Assembly (NCBI GenBank): GCA_021734525.1
Contig: JAIPIW010000010.1
Coordinates: 1-34,309 of the forward strand
Reading direction: 5' to 3'
Source: Candidatus Altimarinota bacterium
Lineage (GTDB): Bacteria; Patescibacteriota; Gracilibacteria; UBA4473
DNA length: 34,309 nt
How positions within the stretch are numbered: position 1 is the first letter of the stretch; every line of letters begins with the position of its first letter. Under the pieces are notes generated by a model, which did no database searches, was not told the DNA's origin, and worked only from the letters and a program-made list of their open reading frames with translations. Shown here one piece after another: positions 8,034 to 17,270 of this stretch. Made by a program: the position numbers and the translations under genes.

Positions 8034-8049
8034 TATATTATAATATAAT
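8032..8049. repeat. AT palindrome, copy 1 (18-bp perfect)
   Basis: ATTATATTATAATATAAT is a perfect 18-bp palindrome between the grpE stop and the start of the 28-residue gene, whose ATG it overlaps. It contains TATAAT twice on each strand. It shares the core ATTATAATATAAT with copies at 22474, 24967, 28899 and 33381, and nearly so at 18886. Confidence 0.85.
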
Positions 8050-8052
8050 TAA

Positions 8053-8514
8053 TTATTTTTGGGCGGCGGATATTTTGGCGGGAGTAAGAATTAAGTTATT
8101 AAATTTCCAACCAGGTTCTAAAGTCTCAACAACAGTTCCAGGAGTTCCACTAGCAGTAGCTAAGACTTCATGTTCTTCTGGGTCTACAGAATCCCCTTTT
8201 TTTGGAGTTATTTTTTGGAGTCCTTTTTTTTCTAGTTCCAGGAAGAAATTATCTACAACTTTTTTTAGATCAGCATCTTTTGAATGTTCTACACCTAGTT
8301 TTAATTCCAAAAATCTTGGTAAGATTTGCTTCAGAAATTCGGCTATACCAAAAGAAACCCAGTTTTTTTTATTTTCCGCTTCTCGACGTTGGAAGTTTTC
8401 TAGATCCGCCAAGGCTCTTAATTTAGAACCATTAGCGAGTTCTAAATCTGTTTGTAATAATTCCAACTGTTCTTCTAGTTCCGCAATTCTTTGTAGTTGA
8501 GGATCTTTTTTCAT
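8053..8514 (-). CDS. grpE: GrpE nucleotide exchange factor
   Basis: A 153-residue co-chaperone that releases ADP from DnaK. An N-terminal coiled coil (QRIAELEEQLELLQTDLELA, residues about 7-26) leads into RALADLENFQRREAENKK, the conserved GrpE helix. The beta-wing domain follows, with DPEEHEVLATASG (the usual DPxxHEAV motif) and GTVVETLEPGWKFNNLILTPAKI (GWxxxxxxLRPAxV). The ATG at 8514 is chosen because upstream in-frame codons run into the efp promoter region. No dnaK, dnaJ or CIRCE element is in the window. It is divergent from efp by 73 bp and followed by the membrane peptide and mnmA. Confidence 0.9.
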   Translation of the reverse strand: MKKDPQLQRIAELEEQLELLQTDLELANGSKLRALADLENFQRREAENKKNWVSFGIAEFLKQILPRFLELKLGVEHSKDADLKKVVDNFFLELEKKGLQKITPKKGDSVDPEEHEVLATASGTPGTVVETLEPGWKFNNLILTPAKISAAQK

Positions 8515-8587
8515 CAGGATAGATTTTGACAATTTCTGCTTAAAATGCAACACTTCAGCGCTTTTTATAGATATTAGTAATAATAAA

Positions 8588-9148
8588 ATGCTTGGAATTA
8601 CGGATTTAAAGATCGGCACAAAACTACAATTAGACGGAGAACCATATGTAGTAACTTGGAACCAACACAGCAAACAAGCACGAGGTGGGGGAGTTATGAA
8701 AGTAAAGATTAGGAATTTAGCTACAGGATCTGTGTTAGATAGAACATTCCAAGGAGCAGATAAAATAGAACCGGCAGATATTAGTTTCCGTCGGGCGCAA
8801 TTTCTTTATGCCCAAGGTGATGAATATCAGTTTATGGATCAAGAAACCTATGAAACAATAGTTCTTGATAAATCTAAATTAGGAGATGCCCCCGACTACC
8901 TAACAGACGGTATAGATGTAGATTTGCTTTATTTTGATCAGAATCCAATCAATATCCAGCTTCAACCGAAGATGACCTTTGTGGTAACTCAAACTGACCC
9001 AGGTGTCCAAGGAGATCGTGCCCAGGGAGGAACAAAACCAGCAACAATTGAAACGGGTAAAATAGTTAGAGTACCGTTGTTTGTCGCTATTGGAGATAAA
9101 ATAGTAGTGAATACTGATAGTGGTGAATACGTTGAAAGAGCTAAATGA
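8588..9148 (+). CDS. efp: Elongation factor P, Arg32 type
   Basis: A 186-residue translation factor that rescues ribosomes stalled at polyproline. All three beta-barrel domains are present: KOW-like N-domain, central domain (RTFQGADKIEPADI), and the C-terminal OB domain (FVVTQTDPGVQGDRAQGGTK followed by PATIETG, GEYVERAK). In the tip loop, where most bacteria have PGKG with a modified Lys34, this protein reads SKQARGGG, with Arg at residue 32. Arg32 is the residue rhamnosylated by EarP in one known EF-P class, but the flanking prolines are missing and no earP is in the window. The frame ends TGA immediately followed by TAG, a double stop. Confidence 0.95.
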   Translation: MLGITDLKIGTKLQLDGEPYVVTWNQHSKQARGGGVMKVKIRNLATGSVLDRTFQGADKIEPADISFRRAQFLYAQGDEYQFMDQETYETIVLDKSKLGDAPDYLTDGIDVDLLYFDQNPINIQLQPKMTFVVTQTDPGVQGDRAQGGTKPATIETGKIVRVPLFVAIGDKIVVNTDSGEYVERAK

Positions 9149-9199
9149 TAGAACTAAAAATGATTGCTCATTCTGGTGCAATCGTTGATAATCAAGGTA

Positions 9200-9763
9200 A
9201 TGGAGATTGCTTTGACGTGGAATTTGGTCATCTTAATTATTTTTGTAGTTCTGTTTGCCTATAACTTTTTGTTGGGACAAAACGCAACGATAAAGCTTAT
9301 TATTTCCATTTATATCGCTATACTAACTGCCGATGGCGTAGCCAGAATTCTTAAGGATTTTGTTTTAGATCAATCCCCCGGTTTCCAGCAACTTATTGGA
9401 AATAGTGAAGCAGAGATTTTTACTGGAATTAGACTAATCTTATTTCTAGCAGCTATAGTAATTTTTGTGGTCAAAGGAGCCTTCCATATTTCCATAGAGA
9501 AACATGACCACTGGATGCTACGCATGGTTATTCACACTGTTTTTGCAGCTTTATCTGCGGCTTTATTTTTAGCTACAGTTTTAATCTACCTGTCTGGAAA
9601 CTCTTTTGTAGAGGGATTGATGGTTGCTAAAGAAGTAAATATTTATGAAGAATCCTTGCTGGCGCAAGTTCTTATTAATTATTATCAGTTCTGGTTCTCT
9701 TTGCCAGCAATTGCTTTTCTGGTTAGCAGTTTTCTTTTTGATGGCAAAGAAGAAGAGGATTAA
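9200..9763 (+). CDS. Polytopic membrane protein of unknown function
   Basis: A 187-residue protein with about five hydrophobic segments (residues near 8-25, 30-48, 73-93, 106-129 and 160-178) and an acidic tail (DGKEEED). I do not recognise a family; the helix layout resembles CvpA-like or CPR-specific membrane proteins but no motif supports a name. The start is set at the ATG at 9200 (MEIALTWN); a TTG at 9164 in the same frame would add 12 residues. It lies 51 bp downstream of efp on the same strand and may be co-transcribed. Its stop codon overlaps the stop codon of the convergent CorA/Mrs2 gene. Confidence 0.6.
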   Translation: MEIALTWNLVILIIFVVLFAYNFLLGQNATIKLIISIYIAILTADGVARILKDFVLDQSPGFQQLIGNSEAEIFTGIRLILFLAAIVIFVVKGAFHISIEKHDHWMLRMVIHTVFAALSAALFLATVLIYLSGNSFVEGLMVAKEVNIYEESLLAQVLINYYQFWFSLPAIAFLVSSFLFDGKEEED

Positions 9764-10680
9764 ATAATTTTTTTCCGTTTAAGCCAGCCGATTAAAAAAC
9801 CTAAGGCTATAATAAATAGAGCCACTAATATCCAGCCTATTGCCCAAAAGGCATCTGGATTTTGTTCAATACCACTTTTAAGATTCATCCCATACATACC
9901 GGTTATAACGGCTAGTAGCGCTAGTACGCAAGTTACGGCAGTAACTAGTAAATCAAATTTAATAATGATGTTACGCATGCTATCTAACTTTAAGGTCAAA
10001 ATTTCCTGGGTGTCGTCGATATTTTCTTTCAGATCTTCTACGCGGTGGGAAGTGTCCTCTATTTGTTCTAGAGCACTTTCTAAAATAGATTCAATTTCAT
10101 CGGTATCATTTGGTTTTTTGATGCCGAGATATAAATCAGCTAGATCATCATCGTCTTCGACAAGTTCAGTAATTTCTGTTTCTATTTCTTCTACATTTGT
10201 ATCTAACTTAGAAAGGCGCTTCTTTAAATGGAGAAGTTGTTCAAAGGTAGAATCACTCAGGCTTTCGGCTCCTAATTTTTGGAAGATTAGCTCTGAAGCC
10301 CTCTCGATGTCTTCGAAACGACGTTGTATTTTATCAATCCAATAGTTTAATGTGGCATCTAAAACCAAGTGTTCGAAACGGGTTTTTTCTTTATTTGTTT
10401 TCCAAGCTTCAATTTTCTCTATCAGAATGGGGACAAAGTATTCAGGAATTTTTTTCTTTTCTAAGTTAAAAATAAAAACTTCTTTAGTGCCGATAATAAT
10501 CTTTACCGAACGAATACTAACGATAATACACCCTCCTCTAGGCATAATGGTTGCCACTTGTTTTTTAGTAAAAACTGGACGTAAATCCCGACTATGGATT
10601 TGGAACAGAATTGCTAGTTCTTTCCGCGAGAGATTTTTTTCCTGTACTTTTCCAGAGGAGTTGAGATGAAGAGAATTCAT
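9760..10680 (-). CDS. CorA-superfamily Mg2+ channel of Mrs2-like architecture
   Basis: A 306-residue divalent-cation channel subunit, expected to form a pentamer. The selectivity motif GMN is at residues 264-266 (ITGMYGMNL) after transmembrane helix 1 (243-262), and helix 2 spans about 280-300. Several features resemble mitochondrial/yeast Mrs2 and plant MGT proteins more than classical CorA: IHSRDLRPVF (residues 28-37, compare the Mrs2 RDLR box), IMPRGGCIIVSIRSVKIIIG (45-64), and VEDDDDLADLYLG (174-186, compare the Mrs2 LLDDDxDMAxMYL motif). The long helices between carry heptad patterns. It is 13 bp downstream of the DUF2797 gene and probably in its operon. Confidence 0.85.
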   Translation of the reverse strand: MNSLHLNSSGKVQEKNLSRKELAILFQIHSRDLRPVFTKKQVATIMPRGGCIIVSIRSVKIIIGTKEVFIFNLEKKKIPEYFVPILIEKIEAWKTNKEKTRFEHLVLDATLNYWIDKIQRRFEDIERASELIFQKLGAESLSDSTFEQLLHLKKRLSKLDTNVEEIETEITELVEDDDDLADLYLGIKKPNDTDEIESILESALEQIEDTSHRVEDLKENIDDTQEILTLKLDSMRNIIIKFDLLVTAVTCVLALLAVITGMYGMNLKSGIEQNPDAFWAIGWILVALFIIALGFLIGWLKRKKII

Positions 10681-10693
10681 TTTAAAGAGAATT

Positions 10694-11596
10694 TTAGAAT
10701 AGAGCCTTCTGAAAAGCCGTGTTTAATGTAATCCCTGCTGATTTTTCGTCAAATTGAATTTCGTGTCCTACGAGATCTTTAGCACAAATAAAAACTAGTT
10801 CTTCTGGTGTCTCTATAACTAAAAAAGGACCTTTGATAGCTATAATTTTACCAGAAACCCACTCATCTTTTTGTAATTTTACAGAATGAAAACTTTTCAA
10901 TGATTTTTCTATTGCAACAATATTGTAATAAGAGGTCCAATTTACGAACTCTGCCGATTCGGTTTTTACTAGTGGTTTAAGGTGATCGTATTCTTGTAGA
11001 GTGTTTAAAGAGTTTTTGCAAGTATCTTGCAATAAATTACGTCCCTCTGTTTCGGTGATATCTGGACACAAGAAGTCTTTTTTTTGTGTTGGTTTTATTT
11101 TATCTTGTAAGCCATTTTTGCGTAACAAAGTTTCTATTTGACGGGCGGTAATTCCGTCTGGTGTCTGAGAAATAAATAAAGTGAAGTGAGATCCTTGTTC
11201 TAACTGCCTGAGATTACGACGCGTAAGTTTAGAAACTCCCACTTTAATAAGATCTTTGTTAAATAAAGCTAGATAAACTAGATGAGAATCTTTAATTTGA
11301 GCTAAATCTTGTTCTGTAACATTGCTGCGGTCGAAACCGTCAAAAGCAGTAAATATAAAACTTCGTTCGCGGTTGCGGCAGGATTGGCATTTAGCTTTGC
11401 CACTAATTTTGTCTGGACAAGGAGACCAAAGGTCGTCAATCATACTTCCTGCACATTGAGTCTGATCAGATTTCACTTCTATGGATAAGTTATCGCCAAT
11501 TTTTAACTTCTTATAACCAAACTTATTACCACTACTTGCTTGGAACTCACAAGTATTTTCATCCACCCAACGAAAATCAAAAAGATGAACTTTCAT
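10694..11596 (-). CDS. DUF2797 family protein
   Basis: A 300-residue protein that resembles DUF2797. Visible features are a cysteine cluster that could bind zinc (CPDKISGKAKCQSCRNR, preceded by an isolated Cys in QTQCAG) and the core SHLVYLALFNKDLIKVGVSK followed by NLRQLEQGSHFTLFI and ARQIETLLRK, which looks like a degenerate GIY-YIG-type fold (YLA...KVGVS...R..QG...E). The biochemical function of DUF2797 is not known to me. It begins 24 bp from the divergent recJ start, so the two share a control region, and it is followed by the Mrs2-like gene after 13 bp. Confidence 0.65.
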   Translation of the reverse strand: MKVHLFDFRWVDENTCEFQASSGNKFGYKKLKIGDNLSIEVKSDQTQCAGSMIDDLWSPCPDKISGKAKCQSCRNRERSFIFTAFDGFDRSNVTEQDLAQIKDSHLVYLALFNKDLIKVGVSKLTRRNLRQLEQGSHFTLFISQTPDGITARQIETLLRKNGLQDKIKPTQKKDFLCPDITETEGRNLLQDTCKNSLNTLQEYDHLKPLVKTESAEFVNWTSYYNIVAIEKSLKSFHSVKLQKDEWVSGKIIAIKGPFLVIETPEELVFICAKDLVGHEIQFDEKSAGITLNTAFQKALF

Positions 11597-11620
11597 CTAG
11601 CCTTGTGTATCATGGGAGAG

Positions 11621-13309
11621 ATGAAAAATCAATTGGTATTTAAGGAGAAAAAGTGGCGAGAGGCACCGGAAATTAAAGACGCAGAAAGGCTTTACGAGAT
11701 TTTATTGGAGAATAGAAACCTTTCTGATCCAGGTAAAATTCAGTCATTTTTATCGCCAAGTTTAACCAATCTTTGTTCTCCTTGGGAGATGAAAGGGATG
11801 AAGAAAGCGGTAGAAAGAATTTTATCAGCTATAGATTTGGGAGAACGAATCATGGTTTTTGGTGATTTTGATGCTGATGGAATAACTTCTACCACGATTC
11901 TTGTTTCGGGGTTACAGGAACTTGGGGCAGAAGTTTCTTACCGGATTCCAGATCGGCATACCGAGTCGCATGGTTTAAAAAATTCTCATGTAGATAAGAT
12001 TAAAGAGAAAGAAGTTAAACTTATCATTACTTGTGATTGTGGAATGAATAATGACGAGGCAATTCTGTACGCTAAAAGCCTAGGAATTGACACGATTGTG
12101 ACCGACCATCATGAATCAGATCCAAAGACTTTTCCACACAAAGCAGTGGCAGTACTTAATCCCAAACAAGCCGGTTGTGATTATCTTTTTAAGGATTTAG
12201 CTGGAGCGGGAGTGGCTTTTAAATTAATTTCTGCCCTAGCAGAAAAGGCCTTTGATGATCCCCAGGTTATGGGAGATTATATTTATCGTTTTCTAGAAAT
12301 TTGTGCGATAGGCCTTATTGCAGATTGTGTATCCTTAACTGGAGAAAATAGAATATTAGCCAGATTTGGTATTGAGAAATTAAAAACTACTAAATGGCCG
12401 GGACTAATAGAAATATTTAAGCAGACCAATATAGATCCTCGTAACATAGATGCGGGGACAATTAGTTTTGCTATTGCCCCCAGACTTAATGCTGCTTCTA
12501 GACTAGGAGAAGTGGAGGTAGCAATTAAGCTTTTCTTGGGAGACCAAAAACAACATTTCCAACTAGTAAAAAGACTCAATGAACTTAACGAAGAAAGAAA
12601 AGAATTAACTAAAAAAGCTTTTACAGAAAGCTTAGAGCAATTTAGAAAAGAAGCTTCTTTGCAAATGTGCATGAGTAAGTCTTGGGATTTAGGAATTTTG
12701 GGATTGGTGGCTTCTCAATATGTAGCATATTATAATATACCATCAGTTGTAGCGACCATTCGTCCAGATGGACTTTTATCTGCTTCTTGTCGAGCTCCAG
12801 AAGGTTATTCCATGATTAAGGCTTTACAGGAAATATCAGATTTATTCGAAAGCTTTGGTGGACATGATGGAGCAGCTGGATTTTTAGCAAATCCTGCTAA
12901 TTACGAAAAAATACAGGCAGGATTAGATAAGTTTTTTGCTAAAACTCCTTTAAAAGAAAACGAAGTTAAATTAGAAGCGTTTATAACAGAAGATTTATTA
13001 GATTTTACGTTAATAGACTTTCTAGATAATTTGGCTCCATTTGGACGAGGTAATGGAGAACCTATTTTTGGCCTAAAAAACGTGGAGGTTCTAAATTGCC
13101 AAACTGTTGGGAATGGACAGATTCATTTACGTATTTTAGGAAGAGTAGGAAAAAAAGAGTTTAATTTTATGGCTTTCTTTGCCGATGATTTTGTGGACAT
13201 AGCAAAAGTAGGATCTATTTTAGACATTCTTTTTACTGTATCTGGTAATTATTGGAATGGAGATCGAAGATTACAACTACGAGTAGAAGATTTACGAAAA
13301 GTTGACTAA
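11621..13309 (+). CDS. recJ: Single-stranded-DNA-specific exonuclease RecJ
   Basis: A 562-residue 5'-3' ssDNA exonuclease for recombination and mismatch repair. DHH phosphoesterase motifs are complete: FGDFDADGITS (Asp82, Asp84, Asp86), ITCDCGMN (Asp139), VTDHHESDP (162-164) and GLIADCVSLTGENR. The DHHA1 domain shows SCRAPEGYSMIKAL and FGGHDGAAGF. A C-terminal OB-like domain follows (FGRGNGEPIFGLKN). I chose the ATG at 11621, with GGGAGAG just upstream; 11612 is an equally framed alternative, and a longer frame to 11540 would overlap the divergent DUF2797 gene. An internal 12-bp ATATTATAATAT is coding (AYYNIP) and is probably chance. Confidence 0.93.
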   Translation: MKNQLVFKEKKWREAPEIKDAERLYEILLENRNLSDPGKIQSFLSPSLTNLCSPWEMKGMKKAVERILSAIDLGERIMVFGDFDADGITSTTILVSGLQELGAEVSYRIPDRHTESHGLKNSHVDKIKEKEVKLIITCDCGMNNDEAILYAKSLGIDTIVTDHHESDPKTFPHKAVAVLNPKQAGCDYLFKDLAGAGVAFKLISALAEKAFDDPQVMGDYIYRFLEICAIGLIADCVSLTGENRILARFGIEKLKTTKWPGLIEIFKQTNIDPRNIDAGTISFAIAPRLNAASRLGEVEVAIKLFLGDQKQHFQLVKRLNELNEERKELTKKAFTESLEQFRKEASLQMCMSKSWDLGILGLVASQYVAYYNIPSVVATIRPDGLLSASCRAPEGYSMIKALQEISDLFESFGGHDGAAGFLANPANYEKIQAGLDKFFAKTPLKENEVKLEAFITEDLLDFTLIDFLDNLAPFGRGNGEPIFGLKNVEVLNCQTVGNGQIHLRILGRVGKKEFNFMAFFADDFVDIAKVGSILDILFTVSGNYWNGDRRLQLRVEDLRKVD

Positions 13310-13313
13310 AAAA

Positions 13314-13388
13314 TGGTGGGTTGGGTGGGGCTCGAACCCACAACCAATGGCTTAAGAGGCCACTGCTCTACCATTGAGCTACCAACCC
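13314..13388 (-). tRNA. tRNA-Lys (CUU anticodon)
   Basis: A full cloverleaf on the minus strand. The acceptor GGGTTGG pairs with CCAACCC, the anticodon stem-loop is GTGGC-CTCTTAA-GCCAT with anticodon CTT, and the T arm is GTGGG-TTCGAGC-CCCAC. The discriminator A is followed by an encoded CCA (13316-13314). It is 4 bp from the recJ stop, convergent to it. Confidence 0.95.
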
Positions 13389-13403
13389 ACAAATAACTCG
13401 CAA

Positions 13404-13431
13404 ATTCTAATTTTAGAAACTCTTTTGTCAA
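13404..13431 (-). promoter_or_regulatory. sigma70-like promoter of tRNA-Lys
   Basis: On the minus strand TTGACA (13431-13426), a 16-bp spacer and TAGAAT (13409-13404) precede the tRNA 5' end by 15 bp. The -35 overlaps the aroB stop codon, so the promoter sits on the very end of the upstream gene. Confidence 0.65.
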
Positions 13432-14450
13432 ACCGTGTGTACTCTTACTTTGCCAATTTTCTCTGGTAATACTAAGCGAATACGTCCTTCTTTAACTTTC
13501 TTATCATTAGCCATGGCCTGCCAAATTTGTTCTTCAGATAAATCACAGGTTATGTCCATTTCAAATTTGTTGAAGATGTTTTCTATCCGGTCCACGGTTT
13601 CTTCGTTGCAAATTCCATGCTCTAAGGCGTATTGAGCAGCCATTACGGTACCAATAGCAACTGCTATTCCGTGGGAGAACTTAAAATCATGCAGTAGTTC
13701 TATAGCATGACCAAAGGTGTGGCCAAGATTTAATTGCATTCTAGCTCCTCCTTCTCGTTCGTCTTGTTCTACTACTTGGGATTTGATATTCATAGAATCT
13801 CGTACTAGAGGGAAGATTCGCTTGGCAGTGGGATTGGGATTAGCAATTTTTTCTAAGTCTGTGAAATGCTTTGGAGATCCTAAAATGCCATGTTTAATCA
13901 TTTCCCCCAAACCACTTTTTATTTCTGATAGTGGAAGACTTTTCAAAAATTCTTCGCAAGCATATATTTTTTCTGGTTGGTGAAAGGTACCAATGAGATT
14001 TTTACCATACTGACAATCTATCCCCGTTTTACCACCAATAGAAGCATCTACCATAGCAAGTAATGAAGTTGGAATTTGGATTACTGGAATACCTCGTTTA
14101 TAAATTGAAGCAGCAAAACCAGTAATATCTCCAATGACTCCTCCTCCTATAGCTACGAGAACTGCAGAACGATCTAGTTTTTCTTCGAAACATTTATCTA
14201 GTATTTTTTCTACATACGGCCAATGTTTAGTTTTTTCTCCAGGAGGAAGAATGAGGATATTTTTTTTATCAAAGGTATTTAGGAAACTAGTAAATTTATC
14301 AACATTTTGATCAGAAACAATTAGGAATTTTCTTTTTCCTATTTGTTCCTTTAGTCGTGTATTTAATTCTTTAAAGGTTTCAGAAAATTCTATTTCATAA
14401 GAAATTTTTCGGACAGGAAGGTTGATAACCAGACTTTTCATGCAATGCAT
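13428..14450 (-). CDS. aroB: 3-dehydroquinate synthase
   Basis: A 340-residue enzyme of the shikimate pathway that converts DAHP to 3-dehydroquinate using NAD and a divalent metal. Signature segments are VAIGGGVIGDITGFAASIYK (nucleotide site), IPTSLLAMVDASIGGKTGID followed by GKNLIGTFHQP, and the metal-site helix LNLGHTFGHAIE with a later HGIAVAIG. An in-frame ATG at 14441 would give MKSLVIN and is as likely as the first ATG. It is 39 bp downstream of gyrA, probably in the same transcript, and is the only shikimate gene in the window. The stop is TGA. Confidence 0.92.
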   Translation of the reverse strand: MHCMKSLVINLPVRKISYEIEFSETFKELNTRLKEQIGKRKFLIVSDQNVDKFTSFLNTFDKKNILILPPGEKTKHWPYVEKILDKCFEEKLDRSAVLVAIGGGVIGDITGFAASIYKRGIPVIQIPTSLLAMVDASIGGKTGIDCQYGKNLIGTFHQPEKIYACEEFLKSLPLSEIKSGLGEMIKHGILGSPKHFTDLEKIANPNPTAKRIFPLVRDSMNIKSQVVEQDEREGGARMQLNLGHTFGHAIELLHDFKFSHGIAVAIGTVMAAQYALEHGICNEETVDRIENIFNKFEMDITCDLSEEQIWQAMANDKKVKEGRIRLVLPEKIGKVRVHTV

Positions 14451-14489
14451 AAAATAAGGGTTTAGATATCAGGGTCAAACTTTTTAACT

Positions 14490-17141
14490 CTATTCTTCTT
14501 TAATCTCTTCATCTTTTTCTTCTTCATTGTCATTCAATTCTTCAATCAAGGAAATGGAAGCCACAAAATCTCCGTTACTTGGTCGCATGAGAATAACTCC
14601 TTGAGTAGACCGGCCAGAAACCTTTACCTTGTCTAGTGGAGTACGAATGGTTTGTCCATTCTTAGTCACCAGTAGTAGGTCTGCCTTAGTATCATCTTGG
14701 ACAACTGTAGCTCCAGCTATTTTCCCAGTTTTGGCGGTAATATTAGCAGTTTTTACCCCAGTTCCTCCTCGAGACTGGGCTCGGTATAACTTTACTTCCG
14801 ACATCTTTCCAAGACCGTTTTCCATAACTGTTAAGAGTTTGGCTTCTTCGTTAGGAAGAAGATCCATAGTTACTACCTCATCATCTTTTTTGAGTTTTAT
14901 TCCTCTTACTCCAGCCGCACTTCTTCCCATGGTGCGAACATTCTTTTCATTAAAGCGAATAGATTTTCCTTCTCGAGTAACGATGAATACTTCATCATTT
15001 CCAGAAGAAACTTTTGTCCATTCTAGAGTTTCGCCCTGTTTTAATCCACAAGCTATGAGTCCTGACTGACGGACATTCTTAAATTGTTCCAAGTCAGTCT
15101 TTTTTACCGTTCCCCCAGTAGTACAGAAGAATATATATTTTCCTTCTGAGCGAGAAAGGTTAAGTATTTCGGTTACTTTTTCTTGAGGTTTGAGTTGCAA
15201 GAGATTAATTATTGGAGTCCCTTTGGCAGTTCTACTGGCTTCTGGTATTTCATACATTGGTAACTGGAAAACTCGACCAAAGTTAGTGAAGAAGAGTAGT
15301 TCATTGTGGTTAGTTCCAAATCTAGCCTTAACAATAATATCTTCTTCTTTAGTAGCTCCCTTAACTCCCATACCACCTCTTTTTTGGGTCCGGAATACGG
15401 AAGGATTGAGACGTTTAACGTAGTTTTGTTCGGTAAGTACAGCCAACATTTCCTCGTCTGGAATAGTGTCTTTAGCACTAAATTTTCCTAAAGCATTTTT
15501 GTTAACCTTGGTTCTTCTTTCATCACCGAATTTCTCTTTGGCTTCGTCTAATTCCTTTTCGATAATGTCTGCTTGTTTAGCACGGCTTGCTAAAATTCCT
15601 TCTAATTTACTAATTAGTTTTAATTTTTCTGCTAATTCGTCTTCGATTTTCTTTCTTTCTAAGCCCGCTAAGGTTTGGAGTTTCATCTCCAAAATTGCTT
15701 TGGCCTGTAGGTCGCTTAAACCAAATTTCTTCTGTAATTCTGCTCCAGCAATTTCTTTAGTTTCTGATTTTTTAATAGTCTGGATTACTTCATCGATGTG
15801 ATCTAAAGCGATTTTTAGTCCTTCTAGAATATGAGCCCGAGCTCGAGCTACTTTTAGTTCGTATTCTGTGCGACGTTTAATGACGATAAACCGGTGGTCG
15901 AGGAAGTACTGCAAGACCTCCTTGATGTTTAATAGTCGGGGATGAATTTCATCCACCAAAGCAATCATGTTAAGATTGAAGGTCTTTTGGAGGAAGGTGT
16001 ATTTAAATAACTTATTGAGTGTTTTTTTCGGATAAGCATCTCGTTTGAGTTCGATAACAATACGCATTCCCTCTCGATTAGATTCGTCGCGGAGATCAGA
16101 GATACCTTGGATCTTTTTCTCTCGGACAAGATCGGCAATCTTCATTACAAGATCTGCTTTGTTTACTTGGTAAGGAAGTTCGGTAACAATAATACGATGT
16201 TTACTATTCTTAACCTCTTCAATAAGGGTTTTAGCCCGCATAACAATTCCTCCTCGTCCGGTGGAGTACATTTCTTTGATAGCTCCGCCATCATAGATTT
16301 CAGCAGCGGTAGGGAAATCTGGTCCCTTAATATGTTTTAGGATGTCATCGATAGACATCTCCTCATTACGTAAGAGGTCTTTAGTAGCATTAATAACTTC
16401 ATTAATATTGTGCGGGGGAATATTAGTAGCCATTCCAACTGCAATTCCCATGGTTCCGTTAAGGAGAAGTTGAGGAATAACATTAGGAAGAACGGAAGGT
16501 TCTTCGGGGGTGGCATCATAATTTGGTCTAAAATCTACAGTTTCTTTTTCAATGTCGGCTAGCATAAGTTCGGTAATCTTGGACATCTTGGCTTCCGTAT
16601 ATCGCATAGCAGCAGGATTGTCTCCGTCAATAGAACCAAAGTTCCCCTGTCCATCTACTAGTGGATAACGCAAAGAAAAGTCCTGAGCCATACGGACCAT
16701 AGACATGTACACCGCACTATCTCCGTGCGGGTGGTATTTACCAAGAACAGCACCTACCACATTGGCCGACTTACGATATTTAGCAGAAGGCCTGAGACCA
16801 TTCTCGTGCATAGCGTATAGGATACGTCGGTGCACCGGCTTTAGTCCGTCTCTGACGTCTGGCAAGGCTCGACTAACAATGACGGACATGGCATAGGAGA
16901 GATAAGACTCTTCCATGTCATCCACAATTTCCTTTTGAAATAAATTACGGGCACTTCCAGCGGGGTTGTAGAAAGGAATTTCTAGCTCTTTCGCAGGAGC
17001 TCCATCTTCCGAAGTAGTCACTTCTTCCTCTGTAAGATCTTCATCTACTTCTTCGATATCTAAATCATCTTCTTCCTGCTTTTCTGGTTCGTTTTCTTCA
17101 GGGTCGTCAAAGGGAAGTTTGTTGTCGTTTTCGTCGGTCAT
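14490..17141 (-). CDS. gyrA: DNA gyrase subunit A
   Basis: An 883-residue breakage-reunion subunit of gyrase. The catalytic tyrosine is Tyr181 in AAMRYTEAK. The winged-helix region has [19 protein letters not shown], where the residue equal to E. coli GyrA Asp87 is Met146, while the Ser83 equivalent is kept (Ser142). The GyrA box, needed for DNA wrapping, is QKRGGMG at about 586-592, which supports gyrase rather than topoisomerase IV; beta-pinwheel repeats follow. Both ends carry acidic extensions absent from most GyrA: residues about 1-50 (rich in Asp and Glu) and the last 15 residues ([14 protein letters not shown]). It heads a unit with aroB. Confidence 0.95.
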   Translation of the reverse strand: MTDENDNKLPFDDPEENEPEKQEEDDLDIEEVDEDLTEEEVTTSEDGAPAKELEIPFYNPAGSARNLFQKEIVDDMEESYLSYAMSVIVSRALPDVRDGLKPVHRRILYAMHENGLRPSAKYRKSANVVGAVLGKYHPHGDSAVYMSMVRMAQDFSLRYPLVDGQGNFGSIDGDNPAAMRYTEAKMSKITELMLADIEKETVDFRPNYDATPEEPSVLPNVIPQLLLNGTMGIAVGMATNIPPHNINEVINATKDLLRNEEMSIDDILKHIKGPDFPTAAEIYDGGAIKEMYSTGRGGIVMRAKTLIEEVKNSKHRIIVTELPYQVNKADLVMKIADLVREKKIQGISDLRDESNREGMRIVIELKRDAYPKKTLNKLFKYTFLQKTFNLNMIALVDEIHPRLLNIKEVLQYFLDHRFIVIKRRTEYELKVARARAHILEGLKIALDHIDEVIQTIKKSETKEIAGAELQKKFGLSDLQAKAILEMKLQTLAGLERKKIEDELAEKLKLISKLEGILASRAKQADIIEKELDEAKEKFGDERRTKVNKNALGKFSAKDTIPDEEMLAVLTEQNYVKRLNPSVFRTQKRGGMGVKGATKEEDIIVKARFGTNHNELLFFTNFGRVFQLPMYEIPEASRTAKGTPIINLLQLKPQEKVTEILNLSRSEGKYIFFCTTGGTVKKTDLEQFKNVRQSGLIACGLKQGETLEWTKVSSGNDEVFIVTREGKSIRFNEKNVRTMGRSAAGVRGIKLKKDDEVVTMDLLPNEEAKLLTVMENGLGKMSEVKLYRAQSRGGTGVKTANITAKTGKIAGATVVQDDTKADLLLVTKNGQTIRTPLDKVKVSGRSTQGVILMRPSNGDFVASISLIEELNDNEEEKDEEIKEE

Positions 17142-17166
17142 TTTTGTAGGTCAAATAAGCCCATAA

Positions 17167-17195
17167 ATTATAGGGAAATACGGGGAAAATACAAA
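17167..17195 (-). promoter_or_regulatory. sigma70-like promoter of gyrA
   Basis: On the minus strand TTTGTA (17195-17190), a 17-bp spacer and a perfect TATAAT (17172-17167) lie 26 bp upstream of the gyrA ATG. Confidence 0.55.
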
Positions 17196-17229
17196 GGAAA
17201 AGAAGGAGAATTTTAACCAATTTCATGGG

Positions 17230-17257
17230 TTGACTTTCTGACTTTTAAAACTACACT
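17230..17257 (+). promoter_or_regulatory. sigma70-like promoter of tRNA-Tyr
   Basis: TTGACT (17230-17235), a 16-bp spacer and TACACT (17252-17257) precede the tRNA 5' end at 17271. Confidence 0.6.
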
Positions 17258-17270
17258 CGCATAGCTCTTG

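Noticed and set aside
8515-8587. TTGACA at 8526-8531 as the efp promoter
   Set aside because: No acceptable -10 at 15-18 bp; the efp and grpE promoters remain unassigned.
8588-9151. UGA read as glycine (code 25), because efp ends TGA TAG and a toxin has TGA in a Gly position
   Set aside because: Long conserved genes (gyrA, nrdD, glmS, recJ) have no in-frame TGA, and the unknown gene at 27342 uses TGA in an ATGA overlap. The standard code fits; the toxin TGA is treated as a lesion.
12727-12740. Seventh AT palindrome (ATATTATAATAT) in recJ
   Set aside because: It is only 12 bp, lies in a conserved coding stretch (AYYNIP) and lacks the extended core; probably chance.
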